Assembly (NCBI GenBank): GCA_022316685.1
Contig: JAKJHU010000083.1
Span: 1,922,001-1,986,000 of the forward strand
From: Progne subis subis
Lineage: Eukaryota > Chordata > Aves > Passeriformes > Hirundinidae
DNA length: 64,000 nucleotides
Direction of reading: 5' to 3'
Every line of letters begins with the position of its first letter. Within the stretch, counting starts at the first letter, position 1. The notes under the pieces are model-generated. The model saw only the letters and a list, made by a program, of their open reading frames with translations, had not been told where the DNA came from and did not search any database. Made by a program: the position numbers and the translations under genes. Shown here in pieces: positions 36,681 to 48,040 of this stretch.

Positions 36681-38283
36681 GGCAAACCAGCTTATCTTTC
36701 AGCTTCTCAAACCCACAGACCCTCCAGGGGCCCTGTGCAGGTCACTGTGGGGAGAAGGGACCTTCCCTCTGTGCATGGAAAGGGAAAATCCCATTGCAGA
36801 GGCTCCTGTCCATGGTGAACACTGAGATCACACTAGAAAATGAGAAAATTTTACTTCAGGAATTTCAGTCACAAATTCTGATCCTCATTGATGCATTTGG
36901 AAGGCGACATCCAGAGGTGAACTGGTAATTCATGGCATTTCTTCACTCCCAAGATGAACCCACACCTTAGAGCAGCCAGAGATGAGTCAAGTCTCAGCTG
37001 AAAGTGATTTTTTGTTTTTTGTTTTTTTTTTTAAATGACAGACAGATTGAAGAAGTGTTCACCCATCCAAGTTTTCCCATTTCTCTGCTCCCAGAGAATG
37101 CCAGCTCCTCTGGGTGGGTGTAACAGACTATCCAGAGAGTTTGGATGTTGTTTTAGCTCCCAGGAAGCACTAGATGGCCAGCTGGAGTTCTCAGCTTGTA
37201 AAGAGGACACATAATGAATCCTCAAAAAGGGCAAATCTCCAAAAGAGAGGGTTCAGTAAAACCCACAGCCCAGGGGTCCTGCCTGGGCAGGGAGCAGGCG
37301 AAGGAGATGCAATTCCTTGAATTAAAATTCTCCTCAACATCCCAGGATATTCCTCCCTGGAATGGGCTGTGCTACAAATCCTTCAGCCTGGCAAGAGGAA
37401 TTAGCAGCTTTCCGGAATTAAAGGTAGCACCATCTGCAGTAATTAGTTTTAAATATCATATATGATTATCTTCCAGGGAGAAGTTGGTGCAGTTGGCTCA
37501 GGAACAGGTCTGAGCCTCTCAGAGATGGCATACATGGAATTAAGCACATTTTAACTCCTCGAGAGTGATAAGGAAAGTATTTATCTGACTCTTTATGAAG
37601 ATAGCAAAGGGATTTTTGGTAATGCCTGCTTGGTTACAGCACAATCTCTGCAGTCACATTTAGAGTTCCAGTCCTGGGGTGCTGAAAGCCCAGAAAGATT
37701 TGATATGGAATCAAAGGGAATAAGTGGTTTTTTTGACTTAATACTTCTCCTCTGTGTCACACCTTGTTGGAGAGGAGAAAAAGCCCAGCTGTCACTGTCC
37801 TGTTCTGTTATAAAGGAACAATCCTGGCCTGGGCATGGAAGGATTTTATCCAGACTAGAAAAGAACTGACATTGCAACAAATGCTACAAAACTCAACCAT
37901 TTTCCTTTTAAACAATAATCTGCAAACTGTAAACACGTGTACCTGAGGATATCCCTTTTTGTTTGAAAATAAGATGCAAAATTGGAAAATGAGAAGTAAA
38001 TTCAGCTTGCTAAACTGAGAACTTTTTTCCACTTTCTTATTTTTTTCTTAAGATGTAAAAATGGCTTCTGCTGAAATACTAAGCTTTAGGAGTTGGGGGT
38101 TTTAGATTATTATGGGTTTTGATATCCATATAAAATACTTCAGTGGCTCTGTTACTATTTTGTATTTCATGAACATCCCATGTCGGTAAACATTTGACAT
38201 CAGATTAGGTAATTCAGTAATTTATCATCTAAAAAAATAATGTTCCTGCACCAGGACTGGAGTTCATTTGCTTTAGCTGCAGG

Positions 38284-38349
<66 letters not shown>
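38284..38349. repeat. A30 run followed by (AT)18
   Basis: 30 A then an uninterrupted AT dinucleotide repeat. Such compound tracts are unstable and probably polymorphic. Confidence 0.95.
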
Positions 38350-38351
<2 letters not shown>

Positions 38352-39866
38352 CCAGGTCCCACTTAAAAAATGATAGAAAGTCATCAAACCTGAAATTAAA
38401 TTCCTCTTTATAAATTTGCCCAGCAGCAATCAGGGAAAATAGCAAATATTTATGGCACTTTATGGATGTACAAGTAGAATGCTGAGATTTTATGTGCATT
38501 GGGGCTGAATTTATCAGGTTGCATTTTGGGGGAAAAATGGCTGACAAGATATGCCCAGATTTGTAGACACAGAGGTGAAGCAGCATCTCAGCAGGGTGAA
38601 GGGTAATAAAGGGTAATAAAGGGTAAATCACTCCCCCATCTGTGGCAATTTGAGCGATTTCTCTCCTTTGCCTCAAAAATGGAATCCTGCTTTTCCTACC
38701 TGCCATTTCCTGGCTCAATTGCTGGATTAGAGGCTACTTTGGAGTGATCCATGTCTGTCATCTGCAGTTGATAGTATTTTATTTTAAGTAAACAATCATT
38801 TGCAAGCAATTAATCTCAGTTACAGCTTTCTCACCTCTTGCATGAATTATGACACAACCCCTACCAAAAAATGACATTTTCTCGGCGTCTTTCAATCCCT
38901 TCCAGTGAAAATGGAAAAGAAAGCAGGGAAAGAATCATAGGAAACACAATCATGTGATCCTATTTTTTCTTTGGCGGTTTTTGCTTAAAGATAGGTAAAT
39001 AGATTTATTTTAACCTAACAATTGCTTGGCAAAACATCATGTATTTAATAATAAGTATTTTCTTGTGGAATTTGGAATTTGGCTCTTGGATCAGAACTGA
39101 AATATTGAGTAAGTTGTCAGGAATCCTATTCACAAACCACCTTATTTTGGTAGCTGTGATAATATTTCCTTTCCTTGAGGCCTGATTTGCACAGCATACA
39201 CCCCAACTACAATTTCTTGGGCTTTTGGTGAAGACTGCTCATCATGAAGGTATTTTCCATTGGCCTTCCGAATTTAAAGATGTATTTTACCAAACCTATG
39301 TAAACACCACTAAATTAAACAAGTCCTCTCTGCCAGATGGAAATGCAAGCAAAGATTTCGCTTTTTTTTTTTTTTTTACCCGCTTCAAATAGTTTTTGCT
39401 TTCCTTGCCCCCTGAGCCCCTCCTCTGAGTAGGTGTTTTATCTGCATTATAGAAAGAGTTCTATTGTTCTGTGCTTTTTGTGCTGTTTGCAACCAGCAAA
39501 TCCCACTATTCAAAGTGTTGTGCTGAGTTGTTTATGTCCCATGCTGGAACGGTGACAGCTGAACACATCACAGGCACGGCCAAGCCAGAGCTTTGGAGTC
39601 CTGGAACAACTCAGGCCCTTGGCTGCCAGAGCCCTCCTGCTCCCTGGAAACCTCAGCCCAGCCTCGGATGGGGGGGGCGGAGGTGGATTTAGTTTTCCAG
39701 CTCTTACCAGAGGAGAGTTTATCTGCTCAGTAAAGAGAAGGAACAGCCCCAAATACATCTCTGTTTAATAAATAATTCTCCTTTTTACATGAAAATGTTC
39801 TGTATGAAGCTGTTGCAGTCCAGAGTATAGAGAGGAAGGATGTATCACAGGAGCATTAAAAGAATC

Positions 39867-39935
39867 TTATATCAGAATATTCTATTAAAAACATTAATAG
39901 AAATTGTGTAATATGAAGCAGTTTAAATCACCCCC
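39867..39935. repeat. 101-bp tandem array, left piece (interrupted by LTR B)
   Basis: TTATATCAGAATATTCTATT, then a diverged ACATTAATAGAAATTG and GAAGCAGTTTAAATCACCCC, is one diverged unit of the array that resumes at 41907. Solo LTR B lies between the two pieces. Confidence 0.85.
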
Positions 39936-41906
39936 TGTAATAGTGTTAATTTCAAATAACCGGGCAGAAACACCAGTTAATGTAGTGGTTTCATGTTCAC
40001 TAAATTCTGGTCTTAGTACTTACTCTTTTTCTGTGGGAGAGAGACTAGGAGAAAAACAAAGCAGGCTCAACTTTAAAAGTGAACAAATAGTTTTATTAAC
40101 ATACACTCAAAGAATGGAAAAAGAAAGTTGGGGGAAAAAACTAAAACAAAACAGAATGAAACTCCAAAAACACTCTTCCTTCCTCTTACAAACTGTTAAC
40201 TTTCCTACAAAACAACATAAAGAGACAAAACTTGTAATTTTCAGTCAGTTTCACTATCTGACAATAGTCTTTCATCAATTTTTTAGGGGAAGAGTCTCTC
40301 TTAGAGTCATGGATCCCACTGACAACTTAGAACAGTTCCCTTGTGGGTTTTAAACTGTCACAAAAACAACTGCCCTGGAGAAACCTGCCTTTGTGACCCT
40401 CCCAGGAGCAGTTCCCAAGCTGCTTATGGGTCATAGGTCTTAGACTTTTGCATATTGGGGTGTCACCTTTTAAAGATGTATAACTCTAAAGGAAAAGGTT
40501 TCTTCATCATAAGGTACAGCGATATCTTCTCACTTCTTACACTGGCGCAGAGAGCTTCTCATTTCTTTCTCTGTTCGAGCATCTTTTAGGATTAATATTA
40601 CTTAGTCCATCACAAATACTTTTGCTCAAATCCACACACAAATCTAAACAATCATCTCCCCAAATGCATATCTTTCCCATGATTTAAAGGAATAATCCAA
40701 ATATAGAGTTCATTTCCATAGGCTCAAATAAGAATGGAACAACCAACTCTTCAACCCTCTGTCCCAATAGTCTTTTCACTCTTGCTTTACTCACTTCATG
40801 CTGTTTCTTCTTTATGTTCACTCTGTCCATTTCTTTTCTCTCCCAGAGAAGGGCCAAGCTCTGGAAGCTTCATGTTGCCAGGAAAGAGTTAAATCTGCCC
40901 AGAGTTTTTCTCTCCTGCAGTAGCTCGTGGTATTAGGTGTTCAAGGCTGTGCTGGTGAGGGAGGAAGAACTCAAGCAGAAACATCAGAGATCAGAGCACC
41001 GGGATGTTACCCTGGTTTTTCTGAGTTTTTTATAGCCTTTGGAATTTCCATAAATGGAGTCAGATCTTTTTAGTTACTGTAGAATATTAGAGCAGTTTTC
41101 TACCTTTTTCCCACAGATGTAACATAAACAAATCCTTTGTTTTTCATTCTCTGTCCTTTGTTTGCATATTTCTAACCTGAAAAAAATTGTAACTGACAGT
41201 TGGTTTAGCCACTTGGCTGAAAGGTGAAAAACCCCAGAAGCCAATCTTCTGTTAGACCCACAAATGTATAAAAAGTAAGAAATAAACAAAAGAAGCTCTC
41301 TCTCCACCCTGACTCAGCTTTGAGCTGGATCGGAGAAGGATCTCTGCCCTGCGAAAATCTCTTGTCTCGTGTAACTGCTTTGTGTGTCGTGGTGACACCG
41401 GGACAGTCCGGAATCACAAAAAACCCAGGAGGATCATAAATGCCTTTTCAGCCCACCCCTCTGGTGTAAATCAGGGGCAGGCCTCAGCCTAAATGGTGCC
41501 CATAACTCTTATCATGGACCCAGCAGAGATCTCTCCCTGCGCCAGGGAAGTTTGGAGAAAGCAGTTGCTGTAAAGCAGAGACCTCTCCTTCCCCCCCCAC
41601 CTGGGAGCCGATGGAATCCGGCCAGAATCCCCCCCAAAAGGGGAGAGCAGCCGGCCCAACCCGATGTTACCTGTCTCTCTGGCCAAAAGAAAGAAGAAAG
41701 GTCCCCCCTACAGGAGATCAAGGCATTTTATATGGCACTTCCCGAAGTCATGGCCAACAATTTTCAGTGGTCGGAACAGATGCCAATATTCCAACTAACT
41801 CTCTGATAGGTCCCTGTCCTTTCTAAAGCAATTCCCAGGTCCTAACCCAGAGAATCATTCTACATTCTTCTATAACTAAAAAACCAAACTGTACTAACCC
41901 ATGACA
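39936..41906 (-). mobile_element. Solo LTR B (endogenous retrovirus), with nested LTR
   Basis: Same family, orientation and borders as the LTR at 26023-27587: it opens TGTAATAG and ends CTAACCCATGACA on the plus strand. The flanking 5-bp repeat is CCCCC (39931-39935 and 41907-41911). Removing the nested 393-bp LTR and its extra 6-bp target copy leaves about 1572 bp, close to the 1565 bp of copy A. AATAAA on the minus strand lies near 40093. It has no retroviral coding region. Confidence 0.9.
41005..41397 (+). mobile_element. Nested solo LTR, 393 bp
   Basis: It begins TGTTACCCTGG, ends CGTGGTGACA, and is flanked by perfect 6-bp copies CCGGGA (40999-41004 and 41398-41403). TATAAAAA lies at 41267-41274 and AATAAA at 41281-41286, then a U5-like region. 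Solo LTR A lacks the insertion at the matching point, giving an empty-site comparison. A 6-bp duplication fits ERVK-like (class II) elements. Confidence 0.92.
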
Positions 41907-42220
41907 CCCCCATCCAAGGATGGCCATGAGTTATATCAGAATATTCTGTAAAGAACATGAACAGAAATGGGGCAACATGGAGCAGTTTAAATCATTCTCA
42001 TTTTTGGTGGTGGTGCAAGGATGGCCACGTGTTATATCAGAATATTCTATAGAGAACATGAATAGAAATGGGGTAATATGGAGCAATTTAAATCATCCCC
42101 ATCTTTGGTGGTGGTGCAAGGATGGCCATGAGTTATATTAGAACATTCTATTAAAAACATGAATAGAAATGGGGTAACATGGAGCAGTTTAAATCATCCC
42201 CATCCAAGGATGGCCATGTG
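41907..42220. repeat. 101-bp tandem array, right piece, 3 copies
   Basis: TTATATYAGAA-containing units start at 41931, 42032 and 42133 (101-bp steps). Each has a GGATGGCCAYG motif before and GGAGCARTTTAAATCAT after. The first two inter-unit spacers contain TTTGGTGGTGGTGC. The last unit ends CATCCAAGGATGGCCATG instead. Confidence 0.92.
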
Positions 42221-42713
42221 GGAATGGCTCATGGCTGCAGCCTGGGAGATGACGCCTCTCCTGTTTGTTCCTCACCTGACCTGTTAGCATGACACAGTTG
42301 CTTTTATCTCTTTGCCAACACTGCCAAATCAATGTCGGGGAGGTGCCCGCCACTAAATAAATGGTAAATATGCCTGGGCTTTAGGTTTAAGATGACAGAA
42401 AAGGTGAGATTATAATGACTCTATCATCCCAGAATCACCTTCAAATCTACAGCCAGTGAGATATCTGAACTCCAGCATTCCAATGTATTTAATTTTCTGT
42501 GCCTGTGAGGGCTTCACTCTTCAAGGTGTTTTTTTTGTGTTGATGTGTATGTGAAGTCACAGCTTGGGTGGATTAAAGAGGGGTGTGAGGAGGAGCAGAG
42601 AGGCTGTGTGGACTGGGTTTATCAAACACCCCAAGACAAGAAGCAAAATGTCAGTGTGAGCTCATTTGGGCATAGTGTGGTTTCTCCCCTGAGCTTTCTG
42701 CTTTGTTTTGCAG

Positions 42714-42803
42714 TTTGCCCAGCTGGTGTCTGTCTACAAAACTCTGGGCCCGGAGAAGTTCCCTCTAATCGAGCAGACGTTCTACCCGAACCACAAGGAG
42801 ATG
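42714..42803 (+). CDS. SYN2: Synapsin II, exon 5 (C domain)
   Basis: A 90-bp, phase 0-0 exon between TTTTGCAG|TTT and ATG|GTAGGT. It encodes [20 protein letters not shown] and [10 protein letters not shown], joining PWV of exon 4 to form the invariant synapsin KPWVFAQ junction. [17 protein letters not shown] is a synapsin family signature in the linker before the ATP-binding half of the C domain. In mammals the intron after this exon hosts TIMP4, and TIMP4 exons are found here on the other strand. The following SYN2 exon (expected to start LTLPTFPVVVKIG) is not in the window. Confidence 0.97.
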
Positions 42804-45245
42804 GTAGGTGCAAGCAGCAGGGCTAAATCTTGTTTCTGTGCCTATAAAACAGGGCCTGGGACACACAGTCTCCTTTTCCCATCTGCTGTCTGCTCCAGAA
42901 GCCATTTTGGCAGCTTTCAGCAGGGGTGGGACAGGGTGACCACTTGAAATCACACTGATGGTGAGCTGGAGGGTGCTCAGATGGGAAGTGGCGATTTTTC
43001 AGCTGCCCAGCTGCAGATCTTGGAGAGATTAAATGCTTCCAAAGACACTGAGCAGCTCTGAAAGTGCAGGTGTCACTTTCACAGTTTGTTTTCCCTCCAG
43101 TCCATTCTGGTGTTTGTTGTCTTTGGAGATGATGCACTGGGCACTGCAGAGCTTTTGAGCTCAGCCAAAATCAAGGTGGTTGTGACTGGTGATGGTCAGG
43201 TGTCTGAGCTAACACTGATTCCCAGTGCTTTACAGACAGAAAAACAACAGTGATGAGCCTGTCAGAGCCCAAGGAGCCCCTGAATTATGTTTTAGGGTGT
43301 GGTTTACAGCAGTGAGGGGCAGGGAGTGGGACACAATGACCCTTAATCCCTCAGATTTGAGATTGGCTGTGATTTTATTGAAAAAAGCAGGACTTTCGGG
43401 TGCATTGCTAAACTGCAGTCCATAGAAACACAGAACATTTCCTTTTGAGGCAAGAACAAATGTGTCAGACTTACAAGTCTACATGGCATATTTTTCTGAG
43501 CGTAGCAACCCTGTGAGTGGTTTTCTCTGTCTCCATTCCTCTACATGGCTCATTAAAGTCAGAACTTGGAAGTTATTTCTCTTTTGTTTGAACTTTTGGA
43601 TGTTGTTCTCCACAGCCCAGGGATTTTTTAAAAACTTATTTCTATGGTAATGAATGTTAATCTAGAGAAAATGAATCCGTGTGGGTATTGCATTGCCACT
43701 CAGAACTGTCCTGCGATGACACTCATTTGTTTGGTTTTATTCCTCCTCAAGAAAGTATCTGGGACTTTGTGGCTTGGGAAATAATCAGGCAATGTGGTAC
43801 AAGTCAACATTTTGTTTGAATTTAGTTGGGAGTGGGTTGTAAAATGATCTGGAAATCAGAGTCTTCTGATGCTGCACTGGAATCATATCATGTTATTTTG
43901 TTTTGGGTTTTCAACACTTTTTATCAGCAGCTGGCCTCGTTTGCATTTGCTGATGCAGAATTTGGCAGTTACAGTTTAAAAGATGTTTTTGGTGTTCCTC
44001 TTGCTTTTTCTCCTTCTCTTTTTATTCTCCAAACGGGAACCTGGAGCTTTCCCTCCCTCCAATGCAAACCAGCTCAGGGGGAATGTGGGGAGGGGGAAAA
44101 AGCCCCAAATCTCTGGGAATTGAGGGCCAGCTGAGCATGCCTCAACTCCTTTTGTCCTCTGCTGATCGTTTGTGTCGAGGCTTTAGGCAATGCAAGGTAA
44201 ATAAACAAAGATGCCTTTCTTTTGTGTAAAAATGGAGCTGCTTTAATGAAACACCTTTTGAAACAGAAACATTCATCGCAGACTGATCACAAAAAACCGC
44301 TGTGAGACTTTTGAACTCATTGCTGGTTGAGTCATATCCACAGCCTTTCCCTCAGTAATTAGTACCCTTTATTTCACTGCTTTCCCACCTCTTCTGCTCT
44401 CTGCAAAAACAACACGGCTTTTTTCAACCTAATTGCTGAAGAATCTAATTAAAACTTAACTGGAACGTGGAGGAAGCACCAGCAATATTCCAGGTGGTGG
44501 GTTTTTTTCACCTGTTCACCTATACAGCCTCCCTTCTCTCTTCTTTTCCCTACTCTTATCAAAAGTCATGTGAGACATTTTCAAATTAAAGTCTGTGCCA
44601 GGCTGCATTTCTGCTCTACCTTCTCACATGACACAAGCACAGTTTCAAGAAGTAAAATGTTGTAGAAAGAATCTGCTGTTGATAGGTATCAGTGCCACTA
44701 CAGTAAAAATCCTGATACTGAAATAACATATTCAGAATGCCATGTTGTAGTCAAGCCTTTTGAGAATCGTCCTCGGGGAAAATAAAACTGGCTCATTCCG
44801 AGCTGGGTTTTTGTAAAGCTTTTCTTGCCACATTTATTGATATGAGGGGGAAAAAAATAATAATTCTTTGTACCATCCATTGTGGGAAGTTTGGGCAGAT
44901 TTCTGCTCAGCCAGAAATCAAAGTGGACAGGCCTTCATTGAGAAACTCCTCATGTGGGATATTTTATAGCAGGGCAAACAGAAAATTTGCTTTTAAAACT
45001 AATTGTGGCACTCTATTTGTATTACAGTCTGTCTATAAATAACAGAGAAAACATGCCTTTGTGCAAGGTGCACGGAGAAGGCAGTCTGGACTGGGTGAGA
45101 TGAGTTTAAGGTCTAATTACTGCAAAACTGAAATAGGAGCAGAGCTCTGGTGAGTTAAAAAGCAGAAAACATCTGTTTGCTGCAGAGTGTGATCCAAAAG
45201 GATCCCCATCCAAATGGATTTGGAGACAAATGTTCCAGGACTGGT

Positions 45246-45301
45246 ATTGAATATTGACCATTGAATATTGGCCATTGAATATTGACCACTGAATATTAAC
45301 C
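45246..45301. repeat. 14-bp minisatellite, 4 copies
   Basis: ATTGAATATTGACC and close variants at 45246, 45260, 45274 and 45288. Confidence 0.9.
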
Positions 45302-46659
45302 TTTGTGCTTATTAAGCTCTGTGGGCTTCTCTAGAAAGTCTCATGTCTCATCTGACATGAGGAAATAAGGCCTGGCTTCCAATCTTTCTGAAAAATTAGT
45401 GATATAAATGCTCAGCACTGTCAATAAATAGCTCTGCCAATATTGTCACTGCAATACCAATTCTTTTTTTGGAAGAAATGTAGCTTTTTATTCTTCTTGT
45501 TTCTTTTATGTAAGTCTATGGTCCAAACTGTTAGTGTTAGGAAATTTTTGGTTTGTCTTGAGTAAAGCAGAAAACAAACTGGACTTTACATTTGGCAGCA
45601 CACAGATATGGTTTTAATTTAGGGTTGTCAATTAAAAGAGCCAGACTGATTCATAGTAAATCAAAAGTGGAACATGAGCTTTTATCTATTATGGGACACG
45701 TATTCCTCAAAGGAATAATGACATATTTTCCTGTTGGCCTTATACCATTTGCATTTCCCTGGAAATGTATAAACTCAGTCACAGAAAAAGTAAATCTCTT
45801 TTTAGACAAGCATTTACAAACCTGTCCTTTAGATAGTAAAATCTGTCAGAAAAGGCAGCTACTGGAGATTCCCTTCCTGCCTGAGGGCTCTCCCTTTTTT
45901 CTGGGCACAAATAGTCTGGACTTTGGCATTTACACTTCCTAAAGTTTCACCACTGTGAATTGAATTAATTTTATAAACTTCAATGCATGTGTGAGGGATT
46001 AGTTACTAGCTCCAGTCATCAATTCAAGAAAGTTGAGACACTAAAGAAGTGACAGGCAAAACATGTTGTAACCCTTCTCCAGTTGGAGTTCATAAGCAGC
46101 CAAATTAACTGACAGAGTGTGATGGGTGTCTGTGAAAGAAAAACAATTAAATCCCATTAAACAGGGTCAAATATCTGAGGGCTTCCAGAAATCATTGCAG
46201 GGATAAGTGATGCAATATTTACTGCATGTATTTTCACACGAGTTTCTGAAGTTCCATCAGCGCTGGGGTACAAATACCTGGTGGTGTATTTAGGCAGGTG
46301 TTAAGGGCTGGAGCTGTCCTGAGCATGGACATGGTTTTTGTGGTGCTGAGCAGTTTTAGCCTGTCGTCATTCGGGGCTTGGAATTTATTCCATGGAATGC
46401 TGAAATCCATGGATTAATGCTTTCACCCATGGATTAAAAATCTGGCTTTTTCTTCAGCAAGCTGTGGTTAGTCCATAGGAAGGCTGACTCAGGAAGGGGG
46501 TTTTGATTATCCAGGCTGTTTCTTAATTTAGTTATCAATGGAAGTTACAACTCTGTGGATAAAGGAAGCTGTGACATAAGGAACATACAAAATGTGGAGC
46601 ACAGATTGTTTTAATCACAGAAGTGTTCAACTCGTTTCAACGGATAAGGAAACATTTGT

Positions 46660-47161
46660 GAATCTTTTTTTTTTTCTTTTTTTTTAATAGCACATTGTTA
46701 TAATACTTTACATATACACTGTACAATAATTCTTTCATATCCAAGACTTTCATACAGAAAAAAAAAATAATAGTTCTATAAAACATTCCATAGTTCATTG
46801 GGGAGATTTTGGAATCAAACACGGGGAGCCCTTAATCTGAAGGTTATCAAACGGGGAGGGGCAAAATACTGGCGACTCTTTTGCTCTTGTACATTCATAT
46901 TGGCAAAAAAAAAAAGGGAACTTGTTACGCCTTGGAGGACATTGCCAGCCCTCTGTGCAAAGCATGACAGAGCACAGCAGGTGCCTCCAGGAGGTTTGTC
47001 CCTTGTCCTGCACCAGTGTCAACCCCGCGGAGCCTTTGGGGACGAACTGGCGTTTGTTTCTAAGCAAGGTAACACGAGGCCGCGGCCGTTCAGAGCCGTG
47101 AACGTGCAGGGTCGGGGGGAACGAGCCTCCCAGGGCTGGGTTTTCAGGAGAAGTGAGAGCC
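46660..47161 (-). other. TIMP4: TIMP4 3' untranslated region (predicted)
   Basis: Sequence after the TIMP4 stop on the minus strand. The first ~150 bp are G+C- and CpG-rich, then it turns A+T-rich. A candidate polyadenylation hexamer ATTAAA lies at 46683-46688 (minus strand), followed by an A-rich stretch. A later AATAAA occurs near 46384. The end is inferred and not demonstrated. Confidence 0.4.
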
Positions 47162-47359
47162 TCAAGGTTCGCTGATGTCGATGAAGTCCTTCTCGGGGGG
47201 AGGCCCCCCTCGGTACCAGCTGCAGGTGCCGTCGCTCCTCTTGATGCAGGCGTAGTGCCTGGCCTGGTGCCCGTAGAGCCTCCTCTCGATCAGCCAGTCC
47301 GTCCACAGGCACTCGTTGGGGGCCGTGATGGAGCAGGGCACCATGTAGCACGTGGTGAT
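47162..47359 (-). CDS. TIMP4: TIMP4, last exon (C-terminal domain)
   Basis: TIMP4 is a secreted inhibitor of matrix metalloproteinases. Its C-terminal domain steers binding to pro-enzymes. This exon follows a TTTGCCCCCAG acceptor on the minus strand, starts in phase 0 and encodes 65 residues from ITTCYMVPC through PNECLWTDWLIERRLYGHQA and RHYACIKRSDGTCSWYRGG to DFIDISEP, then TGA at 47164-47162. Five Cys match the conserved C-domain disulphide set. The PNECLWTDWL-ER block and a tail near E/D-F-I/V-D-I-x-x-P match TIMP4. TIMP3 has a different WTDMLSNFGYPGYQ segment and a longer, unlike tail. Confidence 0.96.
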   Translation of the reverse strand: MTTCYMVPCSITAPNECLWTDWLIERRLYGHQARHYACIKRSDGTCSWYRGGPPPEKDFIDISEP

Positions 47360-47915
47360 CTGGGGGCAAAGAGCTCCTTCAGTACCCTGCAGCCTGCTTT
47401 TGCTGGGGTTTATTCTCAGAAATGTGAATAAATGGTGTTTATTTACATCTGTCTGCTCTGCACTCACCTCGCAGCTTCCTTTGGACTGGGGTTTATTCTC
47501 AAAAGTGTGACTAAATGGTGGTTATTTGCATTTATCTGCTCTGCACTCACTGTGCAGCTTCCTTTGGACTGGGGTTTATTCTCAAAAATACAAATGAGCG
47601 GTTTTTATTTACATTCATCTGCTCTGCACTCACCATGCAGCTTTCTTTTCAGTGGAGTTTATTCTCAAGAATACAAGTAAATGGTGTGCAAGACAAGAGG
47701 CATGCTCTGCCCTGCCCTCACCTTGCAGCTTTTTTTGGACTGGAGTTTATTCTCAAAAACGTGACTAAATGGTGTTTATTGACATTTATCCACCACAACG
47801 GTGTTCATTGACATTTATCTGCTCTGCACTCACCTTGCAGCTTCTTCTGAACCAGGGTTTATTCCCAAAAATACAAATTCCTATGTTTATTAACATTTAT
47901 CTGCTCTGCACTCAC
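47360..47915 (-). repeat. TIMP4: TIMP4 intron 4, built almost wholly of ~83-bp tandem repeat
   Basis: From about 47384 to the exon 4 boundary the intron is six units of an ~83-bp repeat with the core (plus strand) TCTGCTCTGCACTCACCTTG, CAGCTTCCTTTGGACTGGGG and TTTATTCTCAAAAAT. On the transcribed strand each full unit contains a near-copy of the exon 4 donor, GCAAG|GTGAGTGCAGAGCAG. The complements of GTGAG lie at 47463-47467, 47546-47550, 47629-47633, 47717-47721 and 47829-47833; the true donor is at 47911-47915. One unit is longer (112 bp) because of an internal duplication. The copy at 47717 reads GTGAGGGC. Confidence 0.93.
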
Positions 47916-48040
47916 CTTGCATCCACAGCCCATCTGGTACCTCTGGTTCAGGCTCTTCTTCTGAGACAAGGATAAATCATCCCATGGCTCAATGTAGTTA
48001 CACAAGTGGATCAGCACTTTGCCATCACTTAAAATTTGGC
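47916..48040 (-). CDS. TIMP4: TIMP4, exon 4
   Basis: This 125-bp exon lies between CATGCTGCAG|GCCAAA and GCAAG|GTGAGT on the minus strand. Its first two bases complete a Gly codon. It then encodes [20 protein letters not shown] and [35 protein letters not shown] and the paired Cys in GCGCK close the inhibitory N-terminal domain of TIMPs and start the C-terminal domain. It ends in phase 0. Reading into the intron meets an in-frame stop after 18 codons, so failure to splice would give a protein without the C-terminal domain. Confidence 0.97.

Larger units (their letters stand above)
23880..42713 (+). other. SYN2: SYN2 intron 4 (retroelement-rich)
   Basis: An 18.8-kb intron with GTGAGT donor and TTTTGCAG acceptor. 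It holds most of the mobile DNA in the window: two related 1.57-kb solo LTRs, a nested solo LTR, several degraded LTR fragments, CR1 ends, minisatellites and a pair of dispersed repeats. No protein-coding exon of another gene was recognised. The longest open frame, 214 codons at 30996-31640, has no recognisable domain. Confidence 0.9.

Noticed and set aside
38200..38718. 172-residue minus-strand frame
   Set aside because: It crosses the A30 and (AT)18 tracts (poly-Phe and Tyr-Ile repeats). The flanks show no family.
27588..39935. Elements A and B as the 5' and 3' LTRs of one large provirus
   Set aside because: Each has its own distinct 5-bp target duplication, and the DNA between them contains CR1 ends and unrelated repeats, not viral genes.
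16419..47359. Assignment as SYN3 with TIMP3
   Set aside because: The synapsin exons carry synapsin II-type residues ([22 protein letters not shown]). The TIMP C-terminal exon has PNECLWTDWL-ER and ends DISEP like TIMP4, not the TIMP3 form.
47432..47811. Two overlapping plus-strand frames with repeated Leu/Cys-rich segments
   Set aside because: These are the TIMP4 intron 4 tandem repeat read on the wrong strand.
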